Origin: Clostridia bacterium | GTDB lineage: Bacteria; Bacillota; Clostridia; UBA1381 | Direction of reading: 5' to 3' | Assembly (NCBI GenBank): GCA_900756545.1 | Contig: CAAEKO010000002.1 | Location: 1 to 64,000, forward strand | Length of the DNA: 64,000 nucleotides | In this document: positions 24,722 to 33,571 of the stretch, piece by piece | How the letters are laid out: each line of letters opens with the position of its first letter | Numbering within the stretch: the first letter of the stretch is position 1 | Position numbers and translations under genes: made by a program | The notes under the pieces: model-generated | Seen by the model: the letters and a program-made list of their open reading frames with translations, nothing else | The model's database searches: none | Told to the model about the DNA's origin: nothing

Positions 24722-25702
24722 TCAATAATTTTTAAATTTTTCTATACGAATATCTCTTCCGCAGAATTCAAGAATATCAAAGGATTCATATAGTCTGGAA
24801 ACAAATCGGGGCGTATATGCTTTTTCCATATCCTGCATAGATAGATTTGTGCTTATAATCATTTTTTTTCGTTTTGCCAACCGATCATTTATCAAATCAA
24901 ATAAAAACGGCACAGAAGTTTTTGACAAAAACTCTGTTCCCAGATCATCAATAATGAGCAGATCAGCCTCGTACAAAGCGGATACAGGCTTATCATCTGA
25001 CCGGGAAAACTTGTAATCGTCATATATATTAAAAAGACGTGTAGCCCGAATATATAAAACTGTTCTGCCCTGCTCCAGCACCGATTTTGCAACCGCACTA
25101 GACAAAAATGTCTTCCCTACACCTGTTCCGCCATAAAACAGCAGATTTTTTTCATAATCTGAAAAATTTGTACAAAACATTTTACAATGGTTCAGAATAT
25201 GACGCATCAATTCCTTTTCCGTCATTTTACTTCCAGCAGCCCTTTTATCTGCGTAAAAATCCAGGGAAAAATGTTCAAAATCTTCGTTCTGCATAGCTTC
25301 TGACAAATTTGAATCTCGGTATGCACAATTGATAAGCTTCTGCGTAAAGCAACGGCATTTTTTATTTTCCACATAACCAGTGTCCTGACAATATGGACAC
25401 TGATATTCAATTTCTCCGTAATCAGCCGGAATATTATATTCTTTTATAAGTTCTATTTTTTTTTCTCTTAGCTCTTTCAGCTTTTGATTGAATTCTGCAT
25501 TGTATTTCTCACTGTTCAATGGATCTTCCATAATCTTTTTTGCATTTTCAAATCCCGCCTGGTTCACGGAATTATCAATTTCCTCAATTTCCGGTACGCT
25601 GTTATATACATCCCTTACCCGCTTATCCCGGAGCAGCCGGGCTTTTGTCCGCATCTCTTCATATTCATTCATAATTTCATTAATATGCGCTTTCAAATCC
25701 AT
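24722..25702 (-). CDS. DnaC/DnaI-like AAA+ ATPase, probable helicase loader
   Basis: A 326-residue ATP-binding protein of the DnaC/IstB family. The N-terminal half is helical and charged, then comes a zinc-finger-like CPYC (102-105) with CRC (116-118). The ATPase domain has Walker A GGTGVGKT (191-198), Walker B LLIIDDLGTE near 255, and sensor-1 ISTN. This architecture is the usual clostridial replacement for DnaI, which loads the replicative helicase. Its location 4 kb from dnaA fits. The ATG at 25702 follows AAAGGAG and overlaps the hemZ stop by 10 bases. Helicase loading is inferred from family and context. Confidence 0.85.
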   Translation of the reverse strand: MDLKAHINEIMNEYEEMRTKARLLRDKRVRDVYNSVPEIEEIDNSVNQAGFENAKKIMEDPLNSEKYNAEFNQKLKELREKKIELIKEYNIPADYGEIEYQCPYCQDTGYVENKKCRCFTQKLINCAYRDSNLSEAMQNEDFEHFSLDFYADKRAAGSKMTEKELMRHILNHCKMFCTNFSDYEKNLLFYGGTGVGKTFLSSAVAKSVLEQGRTVLYIRATRLFNIYDDYKFSRSDDKPVSALYEADLLIIDDLGTEFLSKTSVPFLFDLINDRLAKRKKMIISTNLSMQDMEKAYTPRFVSRLYESFDILEFCGRDIRIEKFKNY

Positions 25703-27159
25703 ATCTGCTCCTTTCTGCAAAATCCGTTCTTTTGCATGATTTCTAAAATTTCATCCTTTTTTGCCAGGATATCCTCAAATCGGCGTATATATTCCAACGG
25801 TTCCTTAAAATTAAAAATCCGCTCTATCTTATCTCCCATCACAAGCTTTGTAGACCCACCGCCGCCTAAAGCCACAATTGTTTGTACCTCTTCCATAATA
25901 TTTACGTTATAAAACGAAAAATATCCTGGCTTTGCATAACCTACATTTTCTAAATTCCCAGATATATTTTTCTGACGGTACATATAGTAGGGATGATATC
26001 CCAGCTTTTCCATCAATTCCTGGGTGTAGCCCAGCATACTATTCATATCCTTTGCCTCTGTCAGCTCTAGATCCGTAAACCTTAAGGCAGCCGCTCTTTT
26101 TTTGCACATAGAATGTACTGTAATATTTTCTGGCTCTAGTTCCGCTACCTGGTCAAGGCTTTTTCGGAACATTTCAGGCGTTTCCCCAGGCAATCCTGCA
26201 ATCAAGTCCATATTGATATTTTCAAATCCTTCAGCCCGTGCAATCTGAAAACTTTTTGTAATCATTTCTGGAGTATGTTTTCTGCCTATTCTTTGCAATG
26301 TACGCTTATGCATAGACTGAGGATTTATACTGATTCTATTTACTCCGCCTTTCTTTGCAAGGGCAAGCTTCTCTTCAGTAATCGTGTCTGGCCTTCCCGC
26401 CTCCAAAGTAAACTCCTTAATTTCCGAAATATCTAAATATTCCTCTAATGCAAAAAATATTTTTTCCAGCTGTTCTGCTGAAAGGGTAGTCGGCGTACCT
26501 CCCCCGATATAGATATTTTCTATATCCATCTCCAGTTCTGCCAGTACATCCTTTGTTTTTTTTATTTCCCGTACCAAGCAATCTACAAAAGGATCCATAT
26601 ATTTTCCGCTCACCCGAACATCGGTTGATACAAAAGAACAATACAAGCATCTTGTAGGACAGAATGGAATACCAATATACAGGCTTACCGCATCTTTTTT
26701 GTTCTTTGAAAGTACCTCTTTTTCATTTTCAGCCACATTCATAGCAAGCGCTGTTTTGTCATCCGAAACGCCGCAATAAGCAAAAAGATGCTTTACATCC
26801 TGTTTAGAGTACCCCTGCTCCATAAACTCTCTAACATATTTCGCCGGACGTATTCCGGACATAATCCCCCATGGAAGCTGTATGTCCCGAATCTTCTTTG
26901 CACAGGCTACAAAGCTCTTTGTACAGGCATAGACATATATTTTTTTTATGGATATACCGGTATATCCAAAAGGATAGTTGTCAAAATAGTCATAAAAATA
27001 GACCTCTTCATTAAAAACTATTTCTGTATAAACGTTTAGAACGCCATCTTCATGAGAAAGATTTGTAAAGATGAAGCCTTCCTCATTTTCACCGAAAAAA
27101 AGCTTAATAAATACCTGCATCTCTCGGTCACAGGAGAAACCATTTTGAATCAGCCTCAT
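25693..27159 (-). CDS. hemZ: Radical SAM coproporphyrinogen oxidase-like protein, HemZ type
   Basis: A 488-residue radical SAM enzyme. The [4Fe-4S] cluster motif CPTRCLYC (Cys-x3-Cys-x2-Cys) lies in the sequence GIPFCPTRCLYCSF near 166-179. The family's IYIGGGTPTTLS follows, and the long N-terminal extension (about 1-155) with MSGIRPAKYV is typical of HemZ rather than HemN. HemZ is annotated as oxygen-independent coproporphyrinogen III oxidase, but its activity is not well established and anaerobes without heme synthesis also carry it. No other heme gene is in the window. It forms one operon with the metallo-hydrolase and the DnaC-like gene. Confidence 0.88.
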   Translation of the reverse strand: MRLIQNGFSCDREMQVFIKLFFGENEEGFIFTNLSHEDGVLNVYTEIVFNEEVYFYDYFDNYPFGYTGISIKKIYVYACTKSFVACAKKIRDIQLPWGIMSGIRPAKYVREFMEQGYSKQDVKHLFAYCGVSDDKTALAMNVAENEKEVLSKNKKDAVSLYIGIPFCPTRCLYCSFVSTDVRVSGKYMDPFVDCLVREIKKTKDVLAELEMDIENIYIGGGTPTTLSAEQLEKIFFALEEYLDISEIKEFTLEAGRPDTITEEKLALAKKGGVNRISINPQSMHKRTLQRIGRKHTPEMITKSFQIARAEGFENINMDLIAGLPGETPEMFRKSLDQVAELEPENITVHSMCKKRAAALRFTDLELTEAKDMNSMLGYTQELMEKLGYHPYYMYRQKNISGNLENVGYAKPGYFSFYNVNIMEEVQTIVALGGGGSTKLVMGDKIERIFNFKEPLEYIRRFEDILAKKDEILEIMQKNGFCRKEQIWI

Positions 27160-27163
27160 CCTA

Positions 27164-27787
27164 TCACGCCTTTACATACAAATTAAATTTCTTTTCATAT
27201 CCAATCTGTGTATCATTGCCATGACCACAGTGTACAACAATATCATCATCCAAAGTATACAACTTATTTCGAATAGAGAAAATCAATGTTTCCTCGTCTC
27301 CCGTCGGCAAATCCCACCGCCCTACATTCCGAAGAAAAAGTGTGTCACCGGAAAACAGATGTCCACTAATTAAATAACACATACCGCCGTTGGTGTGACC
27401 AGGGGTAGCAATACAGCTAATATCCAGACCGCATACCTTCATATTCTTTCCATCCTCCAAAATTATCTCACATGGACTTTCCTCAATAGGACTGCCGAAT
27501 TCAATAGACACATTTGTTCTGGAATTCTGGATATTCAAATTACATTCCATAGAAGCGCATACCTTTGCACCCGTTTTCACCCGAAGCTCTGCAAGGCCGC
27601 CGATATGATCGTAGTGGCAGTGGGTTAGGAAAATATATTTTATCCTTGCTTCCATTTCCTCTGCCTTTTTTATGATTTCTCCAGCTTCACAGCCCGGATC
27701 AATTACGATACATCCTTGTTCCGGATCATTGCAGACCAGATAACAGTTCTGATTCATTTCATACTGGACAACCCGCTTTATCTCCAT
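27164..27787 (-). CDS. Metallo-beta-lactamase-fold hydrolase, glyoxalase II-like
   Basis: A 207-residue hydrolase with the diagnostic zinc motif THCHYDHIGG near 55-64, a third ligand in the ATPGHTNGG segment near 129-137, the metal-bridging Asp in HLFSGDTLF, and the final His in VHCGHGNDT. Compact size and motif set match the YqgX/GloB2-like branch. The substrate is probably a thioester, but this is not certain. It is in a leftward run dnaN, this gene, hemZ, with four bases to hemZ. Confidence 0.9.
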   Translation of the reverse strand: MEIKRVVQYEMNQNCYLVCNDPEQGCIVIDPGCEAGEIIKKAEEMEARIKYIFLTHCHYDHIGGLAELRVKTGAKVCASMECNLNIQNSRTNVSIEFGSPIEESPCEIILEDGKNMKVCGLDISCIATPGHTNGGMCYLISGHLFSGDTLFLRNVGRWDLPTGDEETLIFSIRNKLYTLDDDIVVHCGHGNDTQIGYEKKFNLYVKA

Positions 27788-27813
27788 AATTTCACCCTTT
27801 CCTCACGATAAAA

Positions 27814-28941
27814 TCAGTTATAAAGCCGTACCGGCAGTATCATATATGTATAGTTATCCTCTTTTGTAGACCGTATAAAACAAGAACTTCTGGGATTTGA
27901 AAATTCAATTTTAACTTCTTCCTCCTCACAGGCCCTGAGCGCTTCCAAAAGATATTTGTAGTTAAATCCAATTTCCAAATCATCACCACTGACGTTTGCC
28001 TCAACAACATCATGTACCTTTCCCTTTCCTGTAATACATGTCAGTTCAATTCGGTCTAAAGTGATATTGAGCCGGACAGGAACCTTTTCAGCTTTCGCAG
28101 TCATATCGTCGTTGATTAGCAAAGACGCACGTTCCAGACTTTCTGAAAGATTCTTCGTATCTATCAGGACATAAATATTGTTAGGCGTCGATAAAATTGG
28201 CGCATAATTGATATATTCTCCCTCTAAAAGCCGAGTTACAACTCTATATGTACCAAAATCAAAAAGTACATGACGGTCAGATACAATAATATCTACAGGT
28301 TCTTCTTCATCCTTCAAGACCTTCATGAGCTCCCGTAATGTCAGACCAGGAATAATAAATTTTTTATTTTCTAAAGAGGCGTCTACAACCTCCTTAATAA
28401 TCGCCAGCCGATATCCATCTGTCGCGACTACGCTGAGAACCCCTGTATTAATTTCAAATAGAGAACCGGTAAGAACAGGCTTTCGTGCCTCGTTAACAGA
28501 AACGGAAAAAATCGTTTTCCTAATCATTTTTTTGAGCTTGTCCTGAGGCATACTGAATCTGTAGGTTTCGTTGACTTCCGGAACAGCGGGATATTCATTG
28601 GCAGCTAATCCCTGAATATTAAATTCACTGTTCCTGCATTTAATCGTCATAATATTATTTTCTTCGTTTACGGTAATTGCAATTTCATCATCGGGAAGAC
28701 GACGGATAATCTCTCCAAACATTTTTGAGCTAATGGCGATACTGCCCCCTTCAGAAATATTGCAGAAACTGTTATATTCGACGCATAAGTCAAGATTATT
28801 GGCCGTTACTGTCATTGATCCTTTCGCATCAGCATCGATTTTTATACATTCCAGAATCGGCATTATTGATTTTGCAGAAACAGCTTTTTGAACTGTATTT
28901 ATAATATCTAAAAGCTGAACTTTATGGCATATGATTTTCAT
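27814..28941 (-). CDS. dnaN: DNA polymerase III beta subunit, sliding clamp
   Basis: A 375-residue clamp protein that tethers the replicative polymerase to DNA. The three-fold clamp domain structure, the N terminus MKIICHKVQLLDIINTVQKA and the C-terminal YMILPVRLYN are characteristic. A longer frame begins at 28962, but AGAGAGG followed by seven bases and ATG at 28941 sets the start. It lies downstream of dnaA on the same strand as usual, separated by an origin-type region of 254 bases. Confidence 0.96.
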   Translation of the reverse strand: MKIICHKVQLLDIINTVQKAVSAKSIMPILECIKIDADAKGSMTVTANNLDLCVEYNSFCNISEGGSIAISSKMFGEIIRRLPDDEIAITVNEENNIMTIKCRNSEFNIQGLAANEYPAVPEVNETYRFSMPQDKLKKMIRKTIFSVSVNEARKPVLTGSLFEINTGVLSVVATDGYRLAIIKEVVDASLENKKFIIPGLTLRELMKVLKDEEEPVDIIVSDRHVLFDFGTYRVVTRLLEGEYINYAPILSTPNNIYVLIDTKNLSESLERASLLINDDMTAKAEKVPVRLNITLDRIELTCITGKGKVHDVVEANVSGDDLEIGFNYKYLLEALRACEEEEVKIEFSNPRSSCFIRSTKEDNYTYMILPVRLYN

Positions 28942-28954
28942 AAATAAACCTCTC

Positions 28955-29194
28955 TTTTCCACATTTATTATACGTACCTACGTACGTAATATATAATAAT
29001 AAATTAATAGTAGTATTAGTAGTAGAAGCGGGGATTTGATGGATAACCCGATTTCCTCGCATAGTCATGGGAATTTTTATTAAATGGAGTATGTTGAAAA
29101 AGTGTGGAAAAGCTATTTTTTTTCCACACGCATATATTTTAAAAAAAACTATTCGCAGCTTTTCCACATATTATCCACATTGTTACGGGGATAA
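28955..29194. other. oriC: oriC with DnaA boxes, DnaA-trio array and AT-rich tract (dnaA-dnaN gap)
   Basis: The gap holds a perfect DnaA box TTATCCACA (29171-29179). TTTTCCACA variants lie at 29160-29168, 29120-29128, 29103-29111 (minus) and 28955-28963. TTATCCCCG (29186-29194, minus) and TTATCCATC (29038-29046, minus) are also present. Next to the last box is a GC-rich spacer (29028-29033), then an array of 5'-TAG triplets on the plus strand (29008-29028, five of seven exact), then an AT-rich tract (28973-29007). Box, GC spacer, DnaA-trios and AT-rich DNA in this order is the basal unwinding layout described for Bacillus subtilis. Confidence 0.88.
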
Positions 29195-29195
29195 C

Positions 29196-30527
29196 TTAAA
29201 GACTGTTCAGATCTTTAATAATGTAGTCAATATCAGCCTTTAAAGCAGCATCGGTTTTAACGGCGGCCATGATTTTATCCACAGCGTACATGATAGTTGT
29301 ACGATCACGGTTTCCAAATGTTTTTGCAATCATGACGAAATTCATGTCGGTCATTGTTTTGCATAAATACATGGCGATCTGCCGGGGAATAACCACTGTC
29401 TTCATTTTGGAGTGACCAATCAGCTCCTCCTGACGTACATTGTAAAAGGTACATACCTTTTCCATAATTTTCTGCGGCGTGATTTTGATTACGCCATCCT
29501 CCGGGAGGATAGACCGCAGGGCATACTCAGCAATATTGATATCGATGTCTTTATGGCTGATTCCTGCGTATGCGATAATTTTTAAAAGCGCTCCTTCCAG
29601 CTCCCGGACATTTGAGTCAACACGTTCTGCAATATAGGAAAGGACTTTTTCTGAAACATACACACTTTGATTTTCAGCCTTTTTCTTTAGGATTGCCACA
29701 CGGGTTTCATAGTCCGGAGTCAGGATGTCTGTACTGAGTCCCCATTCAAATCTTGTTCTGAGCCGTTCCTCTAGGGTAATGAGGTCTTTTGGTTTTCGAT
29801 CGCTGGTTAGGACAATCTGCTTGTTGTTCAGATAAAGGTCGTTAAAGGTATGAAAAAATTCTTCCTGCGTACCTTCTTTACCCTCAATAAATTGTACGTC
29901 ATCTACTAAAAGAACATCAATTTCCCGATAGCGGTGCCGGAAAGATTCCATGTCTTGGTCACGAATGGAATTGGTCATGTCATTCGTAAATTTTTCACTG
30001 GTAATGTAAATGACTTGTTTGCGCGGGTCATTTTTTAGAATTTCATTACCGATAGCCTGCATCAGGTGGGTCTTTCCCAATCCGGAATTGCCGTAGAGAA
30101 AAAGAGGATTGCTTTTTCCTGGATTTTTCGCAACGTTCATTGCTACAGCAGTTGCATATTCGTTAGATGTTCCAACAACAAAATTATCAAAGGTATAGCG
30201 TGGATTTAAATTTCCAGACGAAACAGCTCTGGCTTGAGTTTCTTGTATGACAGGTTCACGTATAGGCAGTTTAGCCCCTTCTTCCACAATGATTACATCA
30301 ATCCGGACAGGGCTGGCCGTTACTTTAGATAGGGCGGATTCAATATTATTCTTATATCGGATTTCCAGCATAGTTTTACTGATGGCGGTGGAGACCGCAA
30401 GCTGGAATTGACCATTCTCAAAGTAAACAGGCTGTGCATCCCGGATGTAGGTATTGTAACCTACGATAGAATGGACATCTTCCCGGATATAAGAAAGCGC
30501 ATGCTCCCAAATCTCTTTTATATCCAT
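29196..30527 (-). CDS. dnaA: Chromosomal replication initiator protein DnaA
   Basis: A 443-residue AAA+ initiator. Domain I (about 1-85) includes EIWEHALSYI. Walker A GNSGLGKT is at 146-153, Walker B VLLVDDVQFI near 210, and the domain IV DNA-binding signature starts VIPRQIAMYL near 380. The base-contacting motif, normally GGRDHTT, reads GNRDRTT here: the His that contacts the DnaA box is Arg (codon 29301-29303). The ATG at 30527 follows GGGGGATAAAA. A sigma-A promoter lies at 30574-30602. No perfect DnaA box is seen upstream of the gene, so classic autorepression is not obvious. Confidence 0.97.
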   Translation of the reverse strand: MDIKEIWEHALSYIREDVHSIVGYNTYIRDAQPVYFENGQFQLAVSTAISKTMLEIRYKNNIESALSKVTASPVRIDVIIVEEGAKLPIREPVIQETQARAVSSGNLNPRYTFDNFVVGTSNEYATAVAMNVAKNPGKSNPLFLYGNSGLGKTHLMQAIGNEILKNDPRKQVIYITSEKFTNDMTNSIRDQDMESFRHRYREIDVLLVDDVQFIEGKEGTQEEFFHTFNDLYLNNKQIVLTSDRKPKDLITLEERLRTRFEWGLSTDILTPDYETRVAILKKKAENQSVYVSEKVLSYIAERVDSNVRELEGALLKIIAYAGISHKDIDINIAEYALRSILPEDGVIKITPQKIMEKVCTFYNVRQEELIGHSKMKTVVIPRQIAMYLCKTMTDMNFVMIAKTFGNRDRTTIMYAVDKIMAAVKTDAALKADIDYIIKDLNSL

Positions 30528-30573
30528 TTTTATCCCCCTGTAATTAATACATATCAATAGTTATTCACTCTAT

Positions 30574-30602
30574 ATCATATCAGATTTTTTTGTAATTTTC
30601 AA
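30574..30602 (-). promoter_or_regulatory. Sigma-A promoter of dnaA
   Basis: Minus-strand TTGAAA (30597-30602), 17-base spacer, TATGAT (30574-30579), about 40 bases before the dnaA start. Confidence 0.7.
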
Positions 30603-30726
30603 TATAAATTTTAGGAAATAAAAAAATAAAGAATGTTATATAATTATAGAGATATTTAATATATTGTAGTAGATTATATAAAAAGATAGAGGTGTTAAGT
30701 AAAAAAACTGAAAGAGTTGGAGATTG

Positions 30727-30750
30727 GGCGGGGAATACTTCGTCCCCGCC
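30727..30750. terminator. GC-rich hairpin between folE and dnaA
   Basis: GGCGGGGA (30727-30734) pairs with TCCCCGCC (30743-30750). It stands just downstream of folE and upstream of the dnaA promoter, the right place to end the que operon transcript, though a T-run is lacking. Confidence 0.5.
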
Positions 30751-30763
30751 AAATTATTAAAAA

Positions 30764-31348
30764 TTATTTCAATAAATTATAAACCTCATTCCGCAGTTCA
30801 TGATCGGTGTCAAACAATCCCCGGATGGCAGCAGTTCTTGTCTTTGCGCCTCGAGACTTGATTCCCCGAGCAGTCATGCAGCTATGTTCGCCTTCAATAA
30901 TCACGATAACATCTTCAGTTTCCAGAACCATTTGCATGATCTCAGCGATGTCACAGCCCAGCCGTTCTTGAAGCTGAAGCCGTTTTGCAGCCATATCTGC
31001 GATACGAGCAATTTTGGAAAGGCCTATGACCTTTCCCTTCGGAATATACCCCACATGTACCCGCATGTTATACATCAAAGCCAAATGATGTTCACAATAG
31101 CTGAAAACTTCAATATCCTTGACTAAAACTAAGTCATTTGTGTTTATATCTTCAAAGCACTTGTTAAACATGTCCGCAATTTCCCGGTTAGCGTAACGCA
31201 TACCTTCAAATATTTCATCATACATCCGTGCCACCCGGGCAGGTGTTTCCAGAAGTCCCTCACGGTCAGGGTCGTCTCCCAACTCTATTAAAAGCTGATG
31301 GATCAGAGCTTCAATTTTTTCATGGTTAAATTTTTTTTTCATATTCAT
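30764..31348 (-). CDS. folE: GTP cyclohydrolase I
   Basis: A 194-residue enzyme converting GTP to 7,8-dihydroneopterin triphosphate, the common precursor of folate and queuosine. Zinc and catalytic residues are present: Cys and His in SYCEHHL near 112-118, the family VIGLSKIAR segment, and the second zinc Cys in HSCMTARG near 160. The start overlaps the queE stop by four bases. As last gene in the queF-queC-queD-queE-folE operon it most likely serves preQ1 synthesis, though it can also feed folate. Confidence 0.96.
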   Translation of the reverse strand: MNMKKKFNHEKIEALIHQLLIELGDDPDREGLLETPARVARMYDEIFEGMRYANREIADMFNKCFEDINTNDLVLVKDIEVFSYCEHHLALMYNMRVHVGYIPKGKVIGLSKIARIADMAAKRLQLQERLGCDIAEIMQMVLETEDVIVIIEGEHSCMTARGIKSRGAKTRTAAIRGLFDTDHELRNEVYNLLK

Positions 31349-32031
31349 ACGCCCCTTTCTTCCGGCGCCCAGATGATTTTATGGAGCTGAATCTGTACCC
31401 GGATATCTCGGCAGGCTGGTTCAGCTAAAATCAGGGAAGTAAGCTTTTTGAGATCATAGCTGCCATATACTGTCCCGGCAAAAATGTGAGGCGCTTTGTT
31501 CCACGTTTTTTGTAATTCAGACATAATTTCTGTCATGCGAAGTGCGTCTTCTACTGAACCGATGACAAATTTTAAAACATCCTGTGGACGCAGAATCTCA
31601 AAATTACGCCAAATCATTTTTTTCTCCATTCCACTGGAGGGAAGCTTATAATCAATTGTGAAAAAAATTTGTTCCATTCCGGTACAGGATTTAGAAAAGG
31701 TCTCAATATCCACTGCACCATTGGTTTCAATATTGATTGAATAGCCTTTTTCTGCTAAAAGATTACAAAGCGAAGATACATATGGGGCGGTCAGCGGTTC
31801 GCCTCCGGTCAGAGTTACCCGGCGAAACTGTGGATTTACCCGGCTAAGGATTTCCTCTGCCGTCATAACATCATAATGGCAAGGATCTTTCTCATTAAAC
31901 AAAGCATATAAAGTGTCACAATAGGTACAACGCAAATTACAGCCGGCCAGCCGGATAAATGTGGCGGGCTGTCCCATACGGATACCCTCTCCTTCTATAC
32001 TATCGAATAATTCTACAACCTTAAATTCCAT
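31345..32031 (-). CDS. queE: 7-carboxy-7-deazaguanine synthase
   Basis: A 228-residue radical SAM enzyme that rearranges 6-carboxy-tetrahydropterin to 7-carboxy-7-deazaguanine. The cluster motif [11 protein letters not shown] (Cys-x3-Cys-x2-Cys) is near 31-41. The N-terminal [19 protein letters not shown] is the QueE hallmark, and LTGGEPL follows near 73. It lies between queD (two bases away) and folE (overlapping). Confidence 0.96.
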   Translation of the reverse strand: MEFKVVELFDSIEGEGIRMGQPATFIRLAGCNLRCTYCDTLYALFNEKDPCHYDVMTAEEILSRVNPQFRRVTLTGGEPLTAPYVSSLCNLLAEKGYSINIETNGAVDIETFSKSCTGMEQIFFTIDYKLPSSGMEKKMIWRNFEILRPQDVLKFVIGSVEDALRMTEIMSELQKTWNKAPHIFAGTVYGSYDLKKLTSLILAEPACRDIRVQIQLHKIIWAPEERGV

Positions 32032-32033
32032 GT

Positions 32034-32372
32034 TTATTCATCCTTAAAATATGAAGCAGTATTGTTTTCGCTTTCACAGACGTCTACCCGGAAACAACAG
32101 GGAGCAAGTTCATCACAGATATATTTTGCCAGATTTTCCGCTGTAGGGTTGAAGGGAAGAATATCGTTAAGAATTTGATGATCCAGCTTATCTGTAATTT
32201 TTTTCTTAATATGAATAAAATCCATAACCATACCGTTTTCATCTAATGTCTTGCTTTGCAGATAAATATCAATAATCCAGTTATGCCCATGAAGCTGTGT
32301 GCATTTGGATGGGTAGGAAAGGGCCAGTTTATGCGCCGCGCTGATTTCCAGACGTTTTTTTACTCTGTACAT
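32034..32372 (-). CDS. queD: 6-carboxy-5,6,7,8-tetrahydropterin synthase
   Basis: A 112-residue PTPS-family enzyme acting on dihydroneopterin triphosphate from FolE. It has zinc-binding His14 in AAHKL, the catalytic Cys in [10 protein letters not shown] near 24, and the two zinc histidines of HGHNW near 29-31. MDFIHIKK and HQILND follow as expected. Its start overlaps the queC end by 13 bases, implying coupling. Confidence 0.95.
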   Translation of the reverse strand: MYRVKKRLEISAAHKLALSYPSKCTQLHGHNWIIDIYLQSKTLDENGMVMDFIHIKKKITDKLDHQILNDILPFNPTAENLAKYICDELAPCCFRVDVCESENNTASYFKDE

Positions 32373-33034
32373 GAATTTCCCTCTTTCATTTTTTCATATT
32401 CAGTAAAACCCCGGCGCCTGAGCGTACAGGCAGGACAATGTCCGCAGCCTTCTCCGACTACGCCGTTGTAACAGGTCAAGGTATTATTATAGACTAAATC
32501 CAAAACGCCAAGCTGGTCTGCAAGAGTCCAAGTTTCAGCCTTGTTTAACCACATCAGCGGTGTATGGATTACAAAATTATAATCCATGGCTAGATTCAGG
32601 GTCACATTCAGCGATTTTACAAAAATATCCCGGCAGTCCGGGTAGCCTGAAAAGTCCGTTTCGCATACGCCGGTAACTAGATCTGTAATCGCGTGCGTTT
32701 TGGCATAAATAGCAGCATAGGTCAGAAATAGCATGTTCCGGCCCTCAACAAAAGTGTTGGGCAGCGCTCCTTCCGATTTTTCCTCCTGTACTGGGATATC
32801 TGTCCGGGTCAGGGAATTTGCACTGAGCTGATTGATGATAGGCGTAGGGATAATTTCAAAAGAAACGCCGGCTTCACGGCAGATTTTTTCCGCACAGGAA
32901 AGCTCCAGCTTATGCCGTTGGCCGTAGTCAAAACCAATAGCTGATACATTGGCGAGGCCAAATTTATCAATCGCCCAAAACAGGCAGGTGGTACTGTCCT
33001 GTCCGCCGCTTAAAACAACAAGTATTTTTTTCAT
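32360..33034 (-). CDS. queC: 7-cyano-7-deazaguanine synthase
   Basis: A 224-residue ATP-dependent enzyme that turns 7-carboxy-7-deazaguanine into preQ0. The PP-loop [12 protein letters not shown] is near 5-16, and the C-terminal zinc site has CGHCPAC followed by LRRRGF. The ATG at 33034 has a purine-rich site about nine bases upstream. A GTG at 33046 overlapping the queF stop (GTGA) is an alternative start, giving four extra residues. Confidence 0.95.
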   Translation of the reverse strand: MKKILVVLSGGQDSTTCLFWAIDKFGLANVSAIGFDYGQRHKLELSCAEKICREAGVSFEIIPTPIINQLSANSLTRTDIPVQEEKSEGALPNTFVEGRNMLFLTYAAIYAKTHAITDLVTGVCETDFSGYPDCRDIFVKSLNVTLNLAMDYNFVIHTPLMWLNKAETWTLADQLGVLDLVYNNTLTCYNGVVGEGCGHCPACTLRRRGFTEYEKMKEGNSCTE

Positions 33035-33042
33035 AGTAATAT

Positions 33043-33519
33043 TCACTTCTCTTTCAAAGCGGAAAAAAGTCTGTCCGCCGCAATTTTTTCGAATTTAGTA
33101 CCTGGCTGGCCGTAGTTTGCGAAGGGATATATAGAAATACCGCCCCGCGGGGTAAATATACCCTTGACCTCCAGATACTTTGGTTCCATAAGTTTTACAA
33201 GGTCTTTCATAATAATGTTTACACAATCCTCATGGAAATCTCCTTGGTTGCGGAAACTGAATAAGTAAAGCTTCAGAGACTTACTTTCTACCATTTTAAC
33301 GTTCGGGATATAGTTTATGCGGATTTCCGCAAAATCCGGCTGACCAGTAATAGGGCACAGGGATGTAAACTCTGGGCAGCAGAAAGTAACCATATAATCA
33401 TTGCCGGGATGTTTATTTGTAAACGTTTCCAAAACCTCTGGAGCATAATGGTCGTTATAAATTGTCTTTTGATTGCCCAACAGGGTAATATCTTTTGTTT
33501 CATCCTTAGTACGGGGCAT
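33043..33519 (-). CDS. queF: NADPH-dependent 7-cyano-7-deazaguanine reductase, short form
   Basis: A 158-residue enzyme of the unimodular QueF type, reducing the nitrile of preQ0 to preQ1. The catalytic Cys lies in [13 protein letters not shown] near 53, the family motif with Glu and His in NQGDFHEDC near 91-99, and FTPRGG in the C-terminal part. It is the first gene of the operon, with AAGGAGTGAG ahead of the ATG. The leader from the promoter at 33543-33571 is only about 17-20 bases long, so there is no preQ1 riboswitch. Confidence 0.96.
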   Translation of the reverse strand: MPRTKDETKDITLLGNQKTIYNDHYAPEVLETFTNKHPGNDYMVTFCCPEFTSLCPITGQPDFAEIRINYIPNVKMVESKSLKLYLFSFRNQGDFHEDCVNIIMKDLVKLMEPKYLEVKGIFTPRGGISIYPFANYGQPGTKFEKIAADRLFSALKEK

Positions 33520-33542
33520 TTATCTCACTCCTTTTCTTATCT

Positions 33543-33571
33543 ATTATATAGCAATTTCTGAAATTAAGCAA
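33543..33571 (-). promoter_or_regulatory. Promoter of the queF-queC-queD-queE-folE operon
   Basis: Minus-strand TTGCTT (33566-33571), 17-base spacer, TATAAT (33543-33548). The -35 overlaps the last codon of the RNase H gene. The short leader leaves no room for a riboswitch. Confidence 0.7.

Noticed and set aside
29103..29128. Hairpin TGTGGAAAA/TTTTCCACA as a terminator of dnaA
   Set aside because: The arms are DnaA-box variants in opposite orientation within oriC, and the T-run falls inside the stem; protein binding explains them better.
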